A DNA stretch of 64,000 nucleotides from Portulaca oleracea (taxonomy: Eukaryota > Streptophyta > Magnoliopsida > Caryophyllales > Portulacaceae). Where the stretch lies: contig CM055882.1 in the NCBI GenBank assembly GCA_029582165.1, forward strand, positions 11,240,001 to 11,304,000. Direction: 5' to 3'. This document shows positions 32,294 to 45,500 of the stretch, one piece after another; within the stretch, counting starts at the first letter, position 1; each line of letters begins with the position of its first letter. The notes under the pieces are model-generated. The model had not been told where the DNA came from, did no database searches, and saw nothing but the letters and a program-made list of their open reading frames with translations. A program made the translations under genes and the position numbers.

Positions 32294-32785
32294 ACTTTAA
32301 GGGATTTGGTATCCCGCCCGCACATTAAAATATGGATTGGATGGGTTGAGGAAAACAGTTAAGGGTTAAAGGTTTGTAAAACGTTTGATTTGATCCCTCT
32401 CCCTAAAATGAATTGAAATGAACTTAAACTGTTTTAAACGTTAGGGGTAGACATTATTGAGATTTCCCACTCATTTTTGAAATGTTTTGTTTTCAGGTGA
32501 AGATCTAAATGCTGGGGACGGGAATTAGAAGTGAGGACGACGAGTCTAGAAGTCCTTAAATCTTTTTATTTTGTTTTCGTTATGATGTCTTAAAGTTGGT
32601 TTTGAGTTATTAGTAGTTACCGTTAGCAGACAGTTATGTTTTCCTTTCTCGCCTTGTGTTCCTTCGGGGATACGGCAGTGACGCCCAAACTGAATTTGAA
32701 AGTCTTCCGCTAAGTTTTGTCTGTTAACGTTAGTTTGACTTTGACTTTTCTATAATTGAATTTCCGGGGCGTTACAATATATATA

Positions 32786-34262
32786 TCAAATGAGCATTGA
32801 ATTAAAGTGAGCATGTGAGCATGTGTAATATGGGACATTGGATCATTAATCAAGGGTTGAGATTAAAAGGGGTTTTAGCTTTTTTATTATAGTCTAAATT
32901 GGAGATTTCACGTGAGGTTGAGGGAAGGGGAAAACAAACATTTAATGCTACCCATAGGGAATTGTTGTATGCGTGAGAGTTACCATTATATCAACCAAAA
33001 TAAAGAAACAAAGAAAAAGTTGGAAGCTTAGTAGTCATTTTCTTTATTCGACAAAAACAGAATAAATTTTTTCCCCCAAAAAATACTTGGCATCTTCACT
33101 AAAAATGCTTGATGTCCCTAATGGAAAAAGTTTGATGTCCCTTTGACCCTTGTAATATAAGTGAGTGCTCTCTACGTAAACAGTTGATGTCCTCACAAGA
33201 AATAATTGATGTCCTTTACTTAAATACTTGGTGTCCACAAAGGACATTACGTATTTCATTGGGGGCATCAAGTGTTTTTTGTAGGGACATCAAGTTTTTT
33301 CATGACATATACTTGATGTCCTCAGTGAAAATACTTAATGTCCCCACAATAAATATTGGTGTCCCCAGTGAAAATATTTGATGTTCACAATGGAAAAAGT
33401 TTGATATCCCTTGTAATATAAGTGATTGCTCCCTATGTAAACGCTTGATGTTCACACAAGAAATACTTGACGTCCTCTACATAAAGACTTGATGTCCACA
33501 AAGGACATCAAAATTTTCCAGTGTGAACATCAAGTTCTTTTTGTGGGGACATCAAGTATTCTTATTGGGGACATCAAGCATTTCTTTTGGGGACATCAAA
33601 TTTTTCCATTGGAAACATCAAGTATTTTTTTGTGATTGTTTGTCGTTCAATTCAACGGACATAAACAATCCAAACAATCTCTTTTTTCCCTTCTCTTTCT
33701 TCCCCTCGTACGTTCCGTGTTTGCACAATAGAAAAGTGACTACTAGAATTCCATTGGGGCATCAAGTATTTTTGTGGAGACATTAAGTATTCTCATTGGG
33801 GGCATTAAGTATTCTCATTGGGGACATCAAACATTTCTTGTGGGGACATCAAATTTTTCTATTGGAGACATCAAGTATCTTTTTGGTGTTGTTTGTCGTT
33901 CAATTCAGCAAGCATGAACAATCCAAACAATTTCATTTTACCTACTCTTTCTTCCCTCTTCCTCCTACGTTCAGTGTTTGCACAATAGAAAAGTGACTCC
34001 TAGAATTCTTACATCTCATGCAACTGATGTTTCTCTCCCCATTTTTTTCTCATGGTTCCATAATGATTGTTCAGGTTGCACCATTTCCCCAGGCTGCATT
34101 GAATGTGTTTTTTTTCCTTTTCCCACAGCAAGTCACGTGAGTTTATGATGAAATACAATTAAAAAAAGCCAAAATCTCTAATTAATCTCACCCCTTGATT
34201 TGAGATCCAATGGCCAATCTCTCTAGTGCTCACATGCTCACATTACTTCAATGCTCATTTGA
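32786..34262. mobile_element. Foldback element with inverted minisatellite arrays
   Basis: The ends are inverted copies: TCAAATGAGCATTGAA at the left and TTCAATGCTCATTTGA at the right, with similarity running about 185 bp inward (AGCATGTGAGCA, CATTGGATC, GGTGAGATTAA-like blocks, CACGTGA). Inside, 33060-33500 carries mostly ACTTGATGTCC-type units and 33500-33885 mostly GGACATCAAGTA-type units, spaced about 26 bp. A 117-bp block (33637-33752) is duplicated directly at 33890-34007. No transposase frame was found. It sits in (TA)n DNA, next to the LTR end at 32776. Confidence 0.75.
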
Positions 34263-34269
34263 TCATCTC

Positions 34270-34272
<3 letters not shown>

Positions 34273-34331
<59 letters not shown>
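34273..34331. repeat. (TA)n microsatellite
   Basis: An uninterrupted TA run of about 58 bp immediately right of the foldback element. The matching shorter (AT)n run at 32777-32786 suggests the element landed within a TA repeat. Confidence 0.95.
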
Positions 34332-34333
<2 letters not shown>

Positions 34334-34623
34334 TCAACTTTGATTAAAAGCTTCAAAAGAGCGCATATAATGCTATCTAATGGAATTAACTTTAATATTG
34401 TGGACATACTTTTCTTCTTCAAGCTAGTCTCAAAGGAACTTATAAATTAAGTTACAAGATATTCGTAAGAATGACATAAAAATTAAATATATTCAACATT
34501 TACGGTTATTATTCCTTAATTTCCACCCCACGATTTTCGTTAACCCCAATCCCCGTTCCCCTCGTGTCTCTTCATTTCAAAGCTTTTTCGGGGTCTCTAA
34601 TGAGTCCTTCAAGTCCCTCGATA

Positions 34624-34906
34624 ATGGCAGAATTTCGCTCCCAGTTGTCTCAGAAGAAGACCAAGAAAGTTCGTAAGATAACCTTTTCAACATTTTGATT
34701 ATGGGTCTCTTTTATTCTTTCATATTTTTTGATTGTTTTATTTGTAAGTAGTTTCTAATTAGTTGGTTGTTGTTGGAGGTTACTCTGAACGAAGATGTGC
34801 AGGATTTGGGAAAGAAAGGGCATGTTCTTGATGTTAGAGCTTAGTTTTATCATAATTTCTTGCCCCCAATGGGAAAAGCTCAAATTGTTACCACAAATTT
34901 GCTTAA
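34624..34906 (+). pseudogene. Plastid ribosomal protein L9 gene fragment
   Basis: Two exon-like pieces match the N-terminal domain of plastid bL9. The first (34624-34677) ends in SQKKTKKVRK; the second (34779-34906) reads VTLNEDVQDLGKKGHVLDVR, then a stop, then MGKAQIVTTNLLK. The stop (TAG, 34842-34844) replaces the Gly codon of the RAGF block. Plastid L9 binds 23S rRNA in the large subunit. The C-terminal half was not found in the next kilobase, although a GAAGAGGAGAAGCAGAAATC stretch at about 35503 could be a remnant. Joining the pieces in the correct frame needs an ATAACC...GAG intron rather than GT-AG (see findings). Confidence 0.8.
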
Positions 34907-35668
34907 GTATGAACTCTCTCTACTAATTAGCATTTATTTGTTTATGCATTGCTTTAATTTCTACTTTATGTTAATTGATGTTTTAGCAGTTGGGTTATGG
35001 TACTTTTTTAATAATTCCAAGAGGGTCGAAACTGGTTAGTAGTAACATATGTTCTCAATTATAGTTCTCAAGTTTATTTAGAACTCATTTACTCCCTTTC
35101 ATGGTTTAAACTTGATGTTAAGGGGTGGTGTACTAATTGAAGAAATAGAAAGGAAACCAAGTAGAGAAAAATGTCATGAAAAGTGAAATTTGTCAATAAT
35201 CTCTTCTCCCTAATTGTGTTTAAATTAATGTACTCTATAAGCTAATATCCAATAAAGGCTCTTGCTTAGTGGTGATATACGTTCCAAATTACAATTCTCA
35301 AGTTTATTTAGTACTCATTTTCTTCCATGTGTTACACTTTGATCTCCTCTCCACTGAGTTTTTAAACATAAATTAGCCTTGATTCATGAGGAATAAATAG
35401 GATTCAACATCAATGAAGTTGGTAAGGTGTACAAGCTAAGGTGATAAGCATATAATCATATGATGGGTTAGGTTGCGTACTTGGTGAAGACAAACCTTTT
35501 TGGTGAAGAGGAGAAGCAGAAATCAAAGATGGAATGCTTCTATTTGGAATACATTTGAATTTCTTGATCCCAACTTGTCTCTAAAGCTCAGCATCTGCTA
35601 CTATTATCAGTGGTTGTCTTTCCATTTGACATATGCATTCCTTCAATTCGAATACTCCAATATATTAT
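34907..35668. other. DNA downstream of the L9 fragment
   Basis: No convincing gene. Two stretches containing TTCTCAAGTTTATTTAG-ACTCATTT are repeated at about 35066 and 35300, a local duplication of about 230 bp spacing. Confidence 0.4.
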
Positions 35669-36060
35669 TGTCACACCCCGAACCCAGGGAGGGACAGACA
35701 CCGCACACCTGTAGGACAAGGTCCCACAAGCATGTAAGGCTTAAAAGACGGAAATAAACCCAAGATACAATAATAGACTTAACTTCGAATAGAGTACATG
35801 ATTGATTAGTCAACTAAGATAGATACTTAATTACATAGCAGATACTACAACAAAAGATATTGAAATCTTCCAACTCACAAAGTAAATCAATAACAGAAAC
35901 CTTATAACACACAATCACTTGGCATATTACGCTTTACTGCGCATCTCTGATATCATAAAGAATTCGAACACTACCAATAAGTCGAGAATCGTAACTTGAA
36001 AAAAAAAATAGGAAGATGAAAGAATGAGTTTGAAAGCCCAGTAAGTAGTATAACATTAAC
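35669..36060 (+). mobile_element. Ty3-like LTR fragment
   Basis: The sequence starts TGTCACACCCCGAACCC, the usual start of many plant Ty3/Gypsy LTRs, and continues with LTR-like AT-rich DNA (GGCTTAAAAGACGGAAATAAA). No right terminus, primer site or coding region was found, so it is a truncated piece. Assignment rests mainly on the terminal motif. Confidence 0.45.
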
Positions 36061-36546
36061 ATCCCTTTAGCTGGGTTAGACATGCGAGTAAAACATAGGT
36101 TGGGTCAGGAGTTAACAAATAATTTAATAACCAAATATAACTGGGTTTTTTAAAAAAATTTCCTTGCTCAAAATAAAAAATTTTTGACCATAAATTCTCA
36201 ATACATATACAATGAGTTGCTATATAAAATTATCACAATTAGATTTGTAGCGGAAAATACTATTATAAAAATATCTTGTAATTGTTAGTAATATATTACA
36301 TAAAAAATTATCAATTAAAAAGTAATATTGGAGATTGTGAAAGTCAAAATTATGACAATTAATATGAAACAGAAAGAATATTTTATTATAATCCGTGCAA
36401 GACTATTACAAACTAATTACGTTTACGCAAAAACCGTACACAACTTTCTGGCGCAAAATTTTGTCTAACGATCATTTTCGACTGTTGTTTCCCGAATATC
36501 CTCCATTTTTGCCACTTCCCTGCCACCATCTCTCACTCTAACTCCC
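36061..36546. other. Upstream region of the C2/lipase gene
   Basis: No other gene. It is AT-rich, turning C/T-rich from about 36485, as expected for a 5' untranslated leader. I could not pick a confident TATA box. Confidence 0.35.
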
Positions 36547-39500
36547 ATGGCTGCTCTGCCTCTCCTCCGTTTTCTCCACTCTCCGATTTCTCCCTCGTCG
36601 AAAATTCGCCATCGACGAATTCCGGAAGCTCCTCCATCATTCGTTCAGCCTATCCTTGCTCCCGGCAGAGTTAGGGTTCGTAGTTCGAACTCACTGAAGA
36701 CGAGATATCGAAATCTCTCGTTTGGTTGCTTTTGCAAGGCGAATTCGCAGCTCGAGAAGGTCCAGGTTGTGGAGGAGGTTGAACGGCCGCCGTTCGACAT
36801 CAATTTGGCGGTTATTCTTGCTGGTTTTGCGTTTGAAGCATATACAACTCCTCCTGTATGTTTCGTTATAAATTGAAAAACATGAGGTTTTGAAATTCTG
36901 TTAGTTGCATTGCATGAAGTCCAGAAATTGAGATCTTGCCATGTCAATTTGGATAGACGTGTTATGTTTGCATGTTTACAGCTAGGCAAGAAAACTGTTG
37001 ATGCTGATATGTTCGAGAATTTCTGTGTTGAGCAGGAAAATGTGGGACGCCGGGAAGTTGATGCTGCTGGCTGTATCACTGTCTACCTTTCTGAGTGAGT
37101 TATATATAAATTTTTGGCTATGGCAGTTAACTTGTTTATGGAGCTGAAATGCACTGAAGTAGTCAGAGTTAACTTGTTTTTGTATGTGTAGATAACCTAA
37201 TAATTCCTTCACTTTTCCCCCGTTGAACCCCATCCCCCTAGTGATATTATTATTATAATAACTATGTTTGAAGCACATCAAGAGCTTTTTTTTTTATTTT
37301 TTTTATTGGGGGGGGGGGGGGGGGGGCTTCTGGAAATTGACTATGAATTTACATGATTAAAACTTTTCTAATTGATGATGTGTAACAATGCTGAGTAGTA
37401 GGCAATGTCATCTGCATCATCTAATGGTTGTTGTGAATTGGGGTCAACATGGAAGGTTGGTGGGATTGTCCATAATCTACATAGTCGAAAAAGGTTTTCC
37501 TTTTTTCAACTTAGATTGTAACGGACTAAAGTAAAATGCCTCGTTAAACCTCCTCTATTTCTTTCCATGAAGTAGTAGGTAAAAAATGTTTTTTAAATTT
37601 GGGTAAATTAGAACCAGTCTCTCAAAATTGCAAAATTTGGGGTAAGGCTGCTACACTAGGCCCTTCACACATCACCTGGCAGGATTTTGGAATGGAAGTT
37701 TGGTGGGAGGCCATATCCTATTATCCTGCATTTTGGGGCAGCCCCTCCTTTTTTTCCCTTTTCCCCACTTGTTGACTATTGTCCCTGTCTCTGAATATAG
37801 GCACTGGGTAGCAAGTGGCAACCATGGTGACTCATGTCTTTGTTGTGGACTAATTGGATATGAATGGGTTAATCTGATGTGGTTTACCTTTGAAGATGAT
37901 GGAACATAAGGGTGGTCATTATTTTCTGCTTCAGTATTTGTGTATTAGACAACTAGGATAAGACATCTTGTTTATCCTTGAACAATGATAAAACTGGCAA
38001 AGTCTAATCTTGATCTTTTTCTTTAATACTACAAAGCAACAAGAATATTTGATAGTCTTGTCCAAGCGATTAGTGGTCATTGAGTGCCCAAGTCAAAGTT
38101 TGTCATTTTAGAGTGGTTATGTGAATCTTTGCAAAGCGTACAAATCAGCATTCTATTGTTTTATTACGTTTTTCCCTGGCATAGTAGCAAGTTGATCCTT
38201 CTAGTTAATTTGTAGGTCCTTTGTTCGAGAAATATATGATGGACAATTGTTTATAAAGTTGAAGAAAGGCTATGATTTCCCTGCCATGGATCCATGGGTT
38301 CGTACACTGCTGGACTTTTTATCCTTTTTTTGTTTGAGCTATCTACCACTTTCTAGTTTTTTATGGTTTGTGTCTTCTGCAGTTACTTTATTTTTGTGTG
38401 TGTGTTTTTTTTAACCTTTCCCTCCCTTATCTCTTTCCCCTCTCTGTGATTATGATTGAGATCAATCAATGGTGGATCCTAAATTCAAAAATACAAGGCT
38501 GGGAATAATATACTTACAAAATTCCATGTTCTATTATGGGTCAATGTGTATGCTTTATTCCTTTTTGTTCAATTTTATTTATTTTTTTATTTGACCATAT
38601 GAGAAGAGTATTTGCTGGAAGGTTGGGGTCAAATGACCATGGTCATTGTGATTTGGTTCCACCCTGATCGCCGTGTGATTATGATCGGGATTCTGGTTAG
38701 TGGTTATCATGGTGTCTCGTGTGTATTTTGCTGCTTGATATCTAATGTTTCTTACATCTTTTCTTTACTGTTTTATTCCATTGCAGGGAACAAGTGATCC
38801 ATATGTTATCATGGAGTTTGATGGTCAAGTTGTCAAAAGTAAAATAAAATGGGGGTAAGTCAAAGACAATTTTGCTGCTGTTCAGACTATGTGCTGTTGA
38901 TTATATTTAACAAATGGTGGTGGCTGGAGGTAAATTGCTTCTTGTTTCACAAAGATATGTCTATGCATTGCATTATATGATTCTATGTGTTTTGCTCCAC
39001 ATAAGTAATGGTAGTTGATGAAGTCAAATGGCTTCTTCTTTGGCAATGGTGCATATGTCAGCTAGTTGTGTGAGTGAAGGGTAATTTATGTATGGTGGTT
39101 GATGCACTCTCTAGGACATGTTCATTTTACAGGAGTTGTGTGAGTGAAGGGTAATTTATATACAGATTCAATAAATACCAAAAAAAAAGAAGGAATTCTT
39201 GGCAAATCCCCTTCATTTACCTGTAGTAGAACTTTGCGAGCCCATGTACTTTCTAGGACATGGTGGTTGATGCTGTTTATAATTCCATTTTCAAATGTAC
39301 AGTGATTTTCCTTGTAGAATATGGCCTTTCATGGAACTCTATCGCTTTTTGTTTTGATATGGTGCACCCAGCCACCCATATTCCTCACTATTGACACAGA
39401 AGAACATACAACGTTAATACATACAGAAATTGTGATAAATTTCCCTAATTAAATGCTTCTAGGAGTTTGTTTAATTCTATTATCAGTACTGAATTTGTTC

Positions 39501-42500
39501 ATATTTGTGATTTTCTTGTTTTGCCCAGCCCAGCTTGTCAACTTGGCAACCTTTCTTTTGTCAGTAGGATTCTTTTATCAGCAGGATTCTTTTCTGATTG
39601 CAGGACAAAGGAGCCAACATGGAATGATGAGTTTGCTATGAATATTAAATTACCACCTTGTACGCTTCTGCAGGTGACAATATTTTCGACTAGATCATTG
39701 TGTCTGAATGTGTGCCCTTTGCACATTTTTTGATCAGATTGTTACCATTCTCTCTGTTTTTTGTTTGTTTGTTGTTTTTCCCAATGTTGTCATGTTGGCA
39801 ATATTTGGATATCTGTTAGTCTGTTACTGCTGTATTTGCTAAGTGCATGCCTCGAATTCCTTCTAGCTCATGTTCATTTTACAAGAGATGTATAAGCGTT
39901 TATGATATCCAAACTAAATAACATACTTTTATAGAGAAAGAAACCAAACTATGACACGTGGAAATTTTAAAGACAATTAATGTTGACGTGAGCTAAAACC
40001 TTACATCCTAATTTGTGGCATTGGTTACTGTCATTTCAAGAATGTCTACTTCACTAAAACTGTCTTCCCATAGTTTGAGAGACAGTCTCATCCTGGTCAA
40101 ATCATTTTACTTTACCTTTTCTATAACTTGCATCTTGCTCCCTTATGCAGTATTTCACCTCTAGGAAAATGAACCTGGCTTGTCAATTGTATAGTTGGAT
40201 GATTTACTACGGAGACACTGCAGTTTCAGATTGTCAAGAAACTGTGCAGACTTCTGAGGTGCCCTAAGAGCTCACTTGTCACATAATGTATATTTCAAAT
40301 TTGTAGGTTGCAGCTTGGGATGCAAATCTTGTCACTCCACATAAGCGCATGGGAAATGCTGGTATTAACCTAGAAGACTTATGCGATGGTGAGAATATGA
40401 CTCTAGTTCCGTATTTCTTTCACAAACTTTATGATAATCATTGATGCCACCTTCCAATAATTGCCATTACCTACATTATTTAATCGTCTGAAGTGTTGTT
40501 TCCCCACATCCACTCTCAAAGGGGATATATTTCAAACCTATTTAAACTGTCATCGATTTTCAAGGGAGTATTTAAACTGTTTAGTATTGTTTGAGTCTAC
40601 TATTGCAAAACTGAATGCACATCTAATGTCTTGAAACATATTCACCGTCGACACTTACGATCCAACAAGATAGGATTATAACTTATAAGAAACACATCAC
40701 ATCTCTCAAAAATACTGCTGATTTTGGGGTGCATTCGAGTGGCTTCTGGGACATATCTTCTATCATGAAGCGTAGATCATTTATCAATAATGGATACAAA
40801 GTTTCTTGGTTGAGTGATGAGATGATAAAGATGTGTATTTGATAGGCAATTTGCATGAGTTGCTGGTGGAATTGGAAGGCATGGGAGGTGGTGGAAAGAT
40901 ACAACTAGAGGTAAGTTGTCAGTTTAGGAAAGTGTAGAAGATTGCAAATATATGTTAAGACCAATGCTAGTAGACTAAATATTGTTTGAATTTCAAACAA
41001 TGCTGAATTATCTAAGTATTGCATGCCAATTTGCTAATTATTAATTGACGAGGTCTCTAGGACTTGATTTTTGTGTTTGTCTCTATTGTACATTTAAATA
41101 CCATTTTTTGTCGCTCTTAAAAAATGTATGCCAAGTACTAGTATATGGTCATGAGTGAAAGGACAGAGCAAAAGTTAGGAAATGCATCACTTTGCAACTA
41201 TTGAAGTTGTCTTTGACCTAGATGCCAATGCTGCCGCAAGCGCAGGGTTCAAGTTTTTTCTGATGTCTGTGGAGGACAAGATATGTTGTACTTGGTACTA
41301 GTTTTGGTCACGTGACTTCTGGAATGTTTCAATTATTTCATCTCCGAAATCCACCATATTCATATTTCTGAAAAGTTATTGAGATTGTTGCTGTACTTGG
41401 AGACTATGGAACTTTGATGCTTGATGTACTCGTTTTCTTTTATCCCTTTCTTTGGATTATTCGATGCTAATGTTGTACTTTGAGGGCATTGGACAACATT
41501 GAACCATACAATTTTTTTGGATGATAATATAGCTTTAGGGGTGTTGGGTTTTTAGCAGAACCTTAGGCTAAATTCTGGTGCATGATTGTCCTCCCCCCCC
41601 CCCCCCAAAAAAAAAAAAAAAAAAATCCGTATGGTTTGTACACAACAACCACACTCAAAGTACAGAATATTATCATACAAAAAAAGTGTGTAGTGTAGTA
41701 TTCTCCAACACCCCAAAGTATAGTGTATTAGATTCCAATAACCCCCTTTTTTGTGGTGGTTTTTTTTTTTGGGTGGGGGGGGGGGGTAGTATGAAATTGT
41801 GTGTGAAAGCACTGTTGTTTTCATGCTCGTGTTTTCACCAGCTTCCAAAATGGAATTTGGTGGACCCTTAATGTCGCATCGGTATTTACAGAACTCCGGA
41901 TGAGGTTTCTATCTTTTTGATCAGTGAAGCTGGTTCTAAAATGCAATTGTGAAAGAATTTCACGAAACATTCTCATTTTTGCTCCCGCTTGAATCTTTTC
42001 CATTTATTTATAACCTATGCCACGTCTCTGAATTCTCTGACCTCTTTCCTCTGCCAAATTTCTTTTCATGCCCTCCTTGCCCTTTTATCCATGGCCATCC
42101 TGTCATTGTGGTCTAGGGGATGGTTAAGAAGGTGAAAAAGGGGCTGCAGAGTGGTATGGATACAAAAATGTTTTTGATAAAAGTTAAGTATTTTATGTCA
42201 AATCATTGTTGGACTGCCTATGCAATTGGGATCATTTCCTTGATCTAAAATGCATTTTGATTCTGGTGGCCATTCATTGCAATTCAATGTAATTAGTGTG
42301 TGTGTTTTTGGTTGCGAATAGGGTTCCTTTCTTTCATCTATTATTTCGATTTGAAAATATTCTGTGATGTGTATCCTTAAAAACATGGTGTAATCACCAT
42401 TCACCACTAGTGATCTTATCTAAGTAGGACATGCCTTTTTTGATTTACCCATTTAAGGCCTATTCTTTTCAGCTATAAACTCTTCTTGCTTTTTTATTTT

Positions 42501-45500
42501 TTTAAAATTTTTTTTGTTGGGGGTGGGGGGGGGGGGTTGGGGGTGAACTAACAGTAAGCAACAAGGTGGCCTACAAGCAATAAAAGCAAGTCAGAAATGG
42601 CAACAACTGGTAAATACTCGGTGAGATTAAGTTAGGAAATGGCCAATGGCCTAAGTACCACTCTTGGTTAATCTCGTCCATATGCCACATACAGTCTACA
42701 CACTTGCCGAACTTCTATTGTTCTATACATCAGTGGTTGGAACTGTTGATTAAAGGACACATAACCAGTCTAATGTCAAAGATGTGTTTTAGTTAAATGA
42801 TCAACTGCTAAACAAAATAAGCTATAGTGACACCATTTTTTTCTTTTCTTTTTCTTTTTTTTTAGACAAGGGAATTGCCATAAATTAGTAAGTAAACAGA
42901 GGTAGATGAAATTAGGCATCGCAAAGAATCTAATGGCAATTTGCAGAAGATTATTGACAAATTTATGACTGCTGAAGTGGAGAGGGGAAGTCGTCATCAA
43001 GCAGTCTATCTTTTGGTATGCCGAATAAGATTTGCAGTTTCAGATTGTACTTTATGTCTTTGAACAAGTAAAAATCTAACATCTCAAGTTTCTCCCCTCC
43101 TATCAACTATCAAAGAAACATTTTGATCAAAAACTTAATTTTACGGCTAAAGACCAGGAAAGGCTATACATATTCTCTATACACCCTTCCCCCGCACCAC
43201 AAATGCTGTGGGTAGTTTATAAGCTTCCTTTACCTTCCACACCCACCGTGGCACAAATGTTGTGGATAATTTCTACGCTTCCTTCACCTTCCTCATTAAT
43301 CTAACATGGTTGAGCCTGAGATTGGACGTGAGATCCCTTGCTTAGACAGACTTTGTACTATCAAGTCAAGGGACCTACTAAAATGTAACAAAGTAACAAG
43401 AACAAACCTGGAGGGTATAAAATATGCCATAATTTGAACATAGTTGGAAAATATTAGAATGAAGTCTCTTTAGAGAGATCACATAATGTGTAACGATAAC
43501 TAGACAAATCCCCACCCTGATTCACTTAGGAACAACTTCAACTGCGACTAAAGTGTTTTTTAAAAACTTCTGAAGGACTTAAACTGTGTCTGTGGCTGTC
43601 CAATTGCCTAGTTATAGTCTTTTACATTCTAATGTCCTTAGGTTCAGGGTCTATCTATATGAGCCTTGATGCTTTCCTTACCCCCATCCCACCACGATAC
43701 GAAAAAAAGGGAAAACAAATTTGACAGCTGTTAGCCATTTTAGTTGGAAATCCATTACTTATGTGTAGCAAATGGAAATCCCTGGGGTGAACTGGTCAAT
43801 GTGATGGTTTTTTGTTTTCGAGGAAAAGAGTTCAAAGGCCCCCTTTTGGCCTTCTCATACAGAACTGAAAAGGAAAGTGGTATATGGCTCCAATATAATT
43901 GTGTAAAATTTATTGTTGCAAAACCAAGGATTTAATTTTGAAAAATCTTGTCTCCCGTCATACTTGGGGGAGTGTCAAGCCCATCTTGATAGGCTTTTGG
44001 GAGCACAAGTACATTATATGACCATTGACGTGAATAGTACAAGTCCTATGATTGAAATCTGAAGGTGCTTCTTAGGAAAAAAAAAAGGGCGTACATTTCA
44101 ATCTTGCTGATGTTTATTTTTGGCTCCTGGCTTGATCTTTGTATCCATTAAAAAAAAAAAAAAAACCGGTGGGATTGAAAAGGACTGGGTGCAACAGAAA
44201 GTCAGAAAGCAAGGGTAGATTAACCTCTTAGTCTCAGACACATTTGTATGTAGATATGTGAGTATTCAGAAGTTCTCTCATCAGGTAGCACTCGGTAGCA
44301 CCTGATAGTTGGCGCTATACATCGCATTAAACATTAGATAAAGGACTGGTGCATCTTTTGCTGCTAAAGGGATTTTGAATAAATAACATGCTGATGTCAA
44401 ACACACTACTTGTTTGCTGTTTGTTTCTGATAGAAAAAATCGAACATTGTGTAGCTTTATTTTTGCTATTGTTACTTTTGATCTTTTATTTATGTTAGAA
44501 GTTAAACTTTATTCAGAAGTACTCACTTTTTTATATGTAAGATATTGTGCCATCACCTAGTAAGGTTTTCATGTGTGACTAGTTCTAAAGAGCCTTATTT
44601 CTTATTTATTCTTCACAATTTGACTTTAATTCACATTGTGTTAGATGTATTATTATGCATTTATTTGTCTGCGATGAAGGCAAACGGATGAACGATTTCC
44701 TCTCTGGAAATGACAGGATGTCGATGTCAAACCAAATGCTTTACTGTTTTCTTCATCCTGTGATAACCTTATTTTATTTTTTCCATTGATAATTTTCAGG
44801 TTAAGTACAGGAGCTTTGAGGACATTGATGAAGACAAAAAGTGGTGGAAGATACCTTTTGTTTCAGAATTTCTTAACCAAAAGAGTCTTGATTCTGCTAT
44901 AAAAATGCTTGCTGGATCTGAAAGTGTTCCTGCACGCCAATTTGTGCAATATGCCTTCACCCAATTAAAGTCCCTGAATGAGTCGTACCTTCCGAAAGAC
45001 TGGCTCCAAAATATTGTTAAGCAGGAGAACAAGAATGATGAGGGGCCCAATGATTCTTCCCATGAGTTGGACACTCAAGAACCATCAGATGATCGTTCTG
45101 AAGGCTCTTCTGGTGATCCAAATTTTAATGGTGGGGGGAATGTCCAGGATTTTTCATCTAGTGACATTAGGGTGACTGCACAATCAAGCAAGCATTTCTG
45201 GAAAAACTTTGCTGATGCTATTAATCAAAATGTGGTTCAAAGACTGGGGATACCTGTTCCTGATAAAATGAAGTGGGATGGGTTTGATGTGATTAAAAGA
45301 ATTGGCATTCAGTCACAGCAAGCAGCAGAAGCTGGTTATATAGAATCAGGGCTTGCTAGTCCGAAAAGTCAGGATACTAATACTGATAAAGACAACGAAA
45401 CCAAGCTCCTTGACATGGGCAAAATCCAGTCTGCACTTCCTGATATTAAGAAGGCAACGGAGGATGTACTGAGGCAAACTGATTCTATTTTCAGTGCACT

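Larger units (their letters stand above)
28913..32776 (+). mobile_element. Large Ty3-like solo LTR (about 3.9 kb)
   Basis: The stretch begins TGTAAAACCCCGAAA and ends CCGGGGCGTTACA, matching TG...CA ends with inverted CCCCG/CGGGG, as in plant Ty3/Gypsy LTRs. A TATATATAC box at about 29244 is followed by a C-rich leader with AAACCCTAA motifs, then a GC-rich Pro/Arg-type segment (29330-29880), a CCCTAA array (29899-29928), AT-rich DNA and a tandem repeat (32147-32293). No gag or pol is present, and a partial inverted copy is at 23540-24250. The flanks are microsatellite DNA (GT/TA), so no clear 5-bp target duplication can be read. A non-coding LARD-type element is less likely because its two ends are not repeated. 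Confidence 0.65.

Noticed and set aside
28913..32776. A complete non-coding LARD-type retrotransposon
   Set aside because: The first and last few hundred bases are not repeats of each other and no primer site was found, so a single large LTR explains the structure better.
34226..34450. A 74-residue frame through the TA microsatellite
   Set aside because: Half of it is Tyr-Ile repeats from (TA)n, so it is not a gene.
41552..41871. Frames on both strands around the poly-C/poly-A run
   Set aside because: They consist of homopolymer-coded Pro, Lys or Phe, lie in an intron of the lipase gene, and have no other support.
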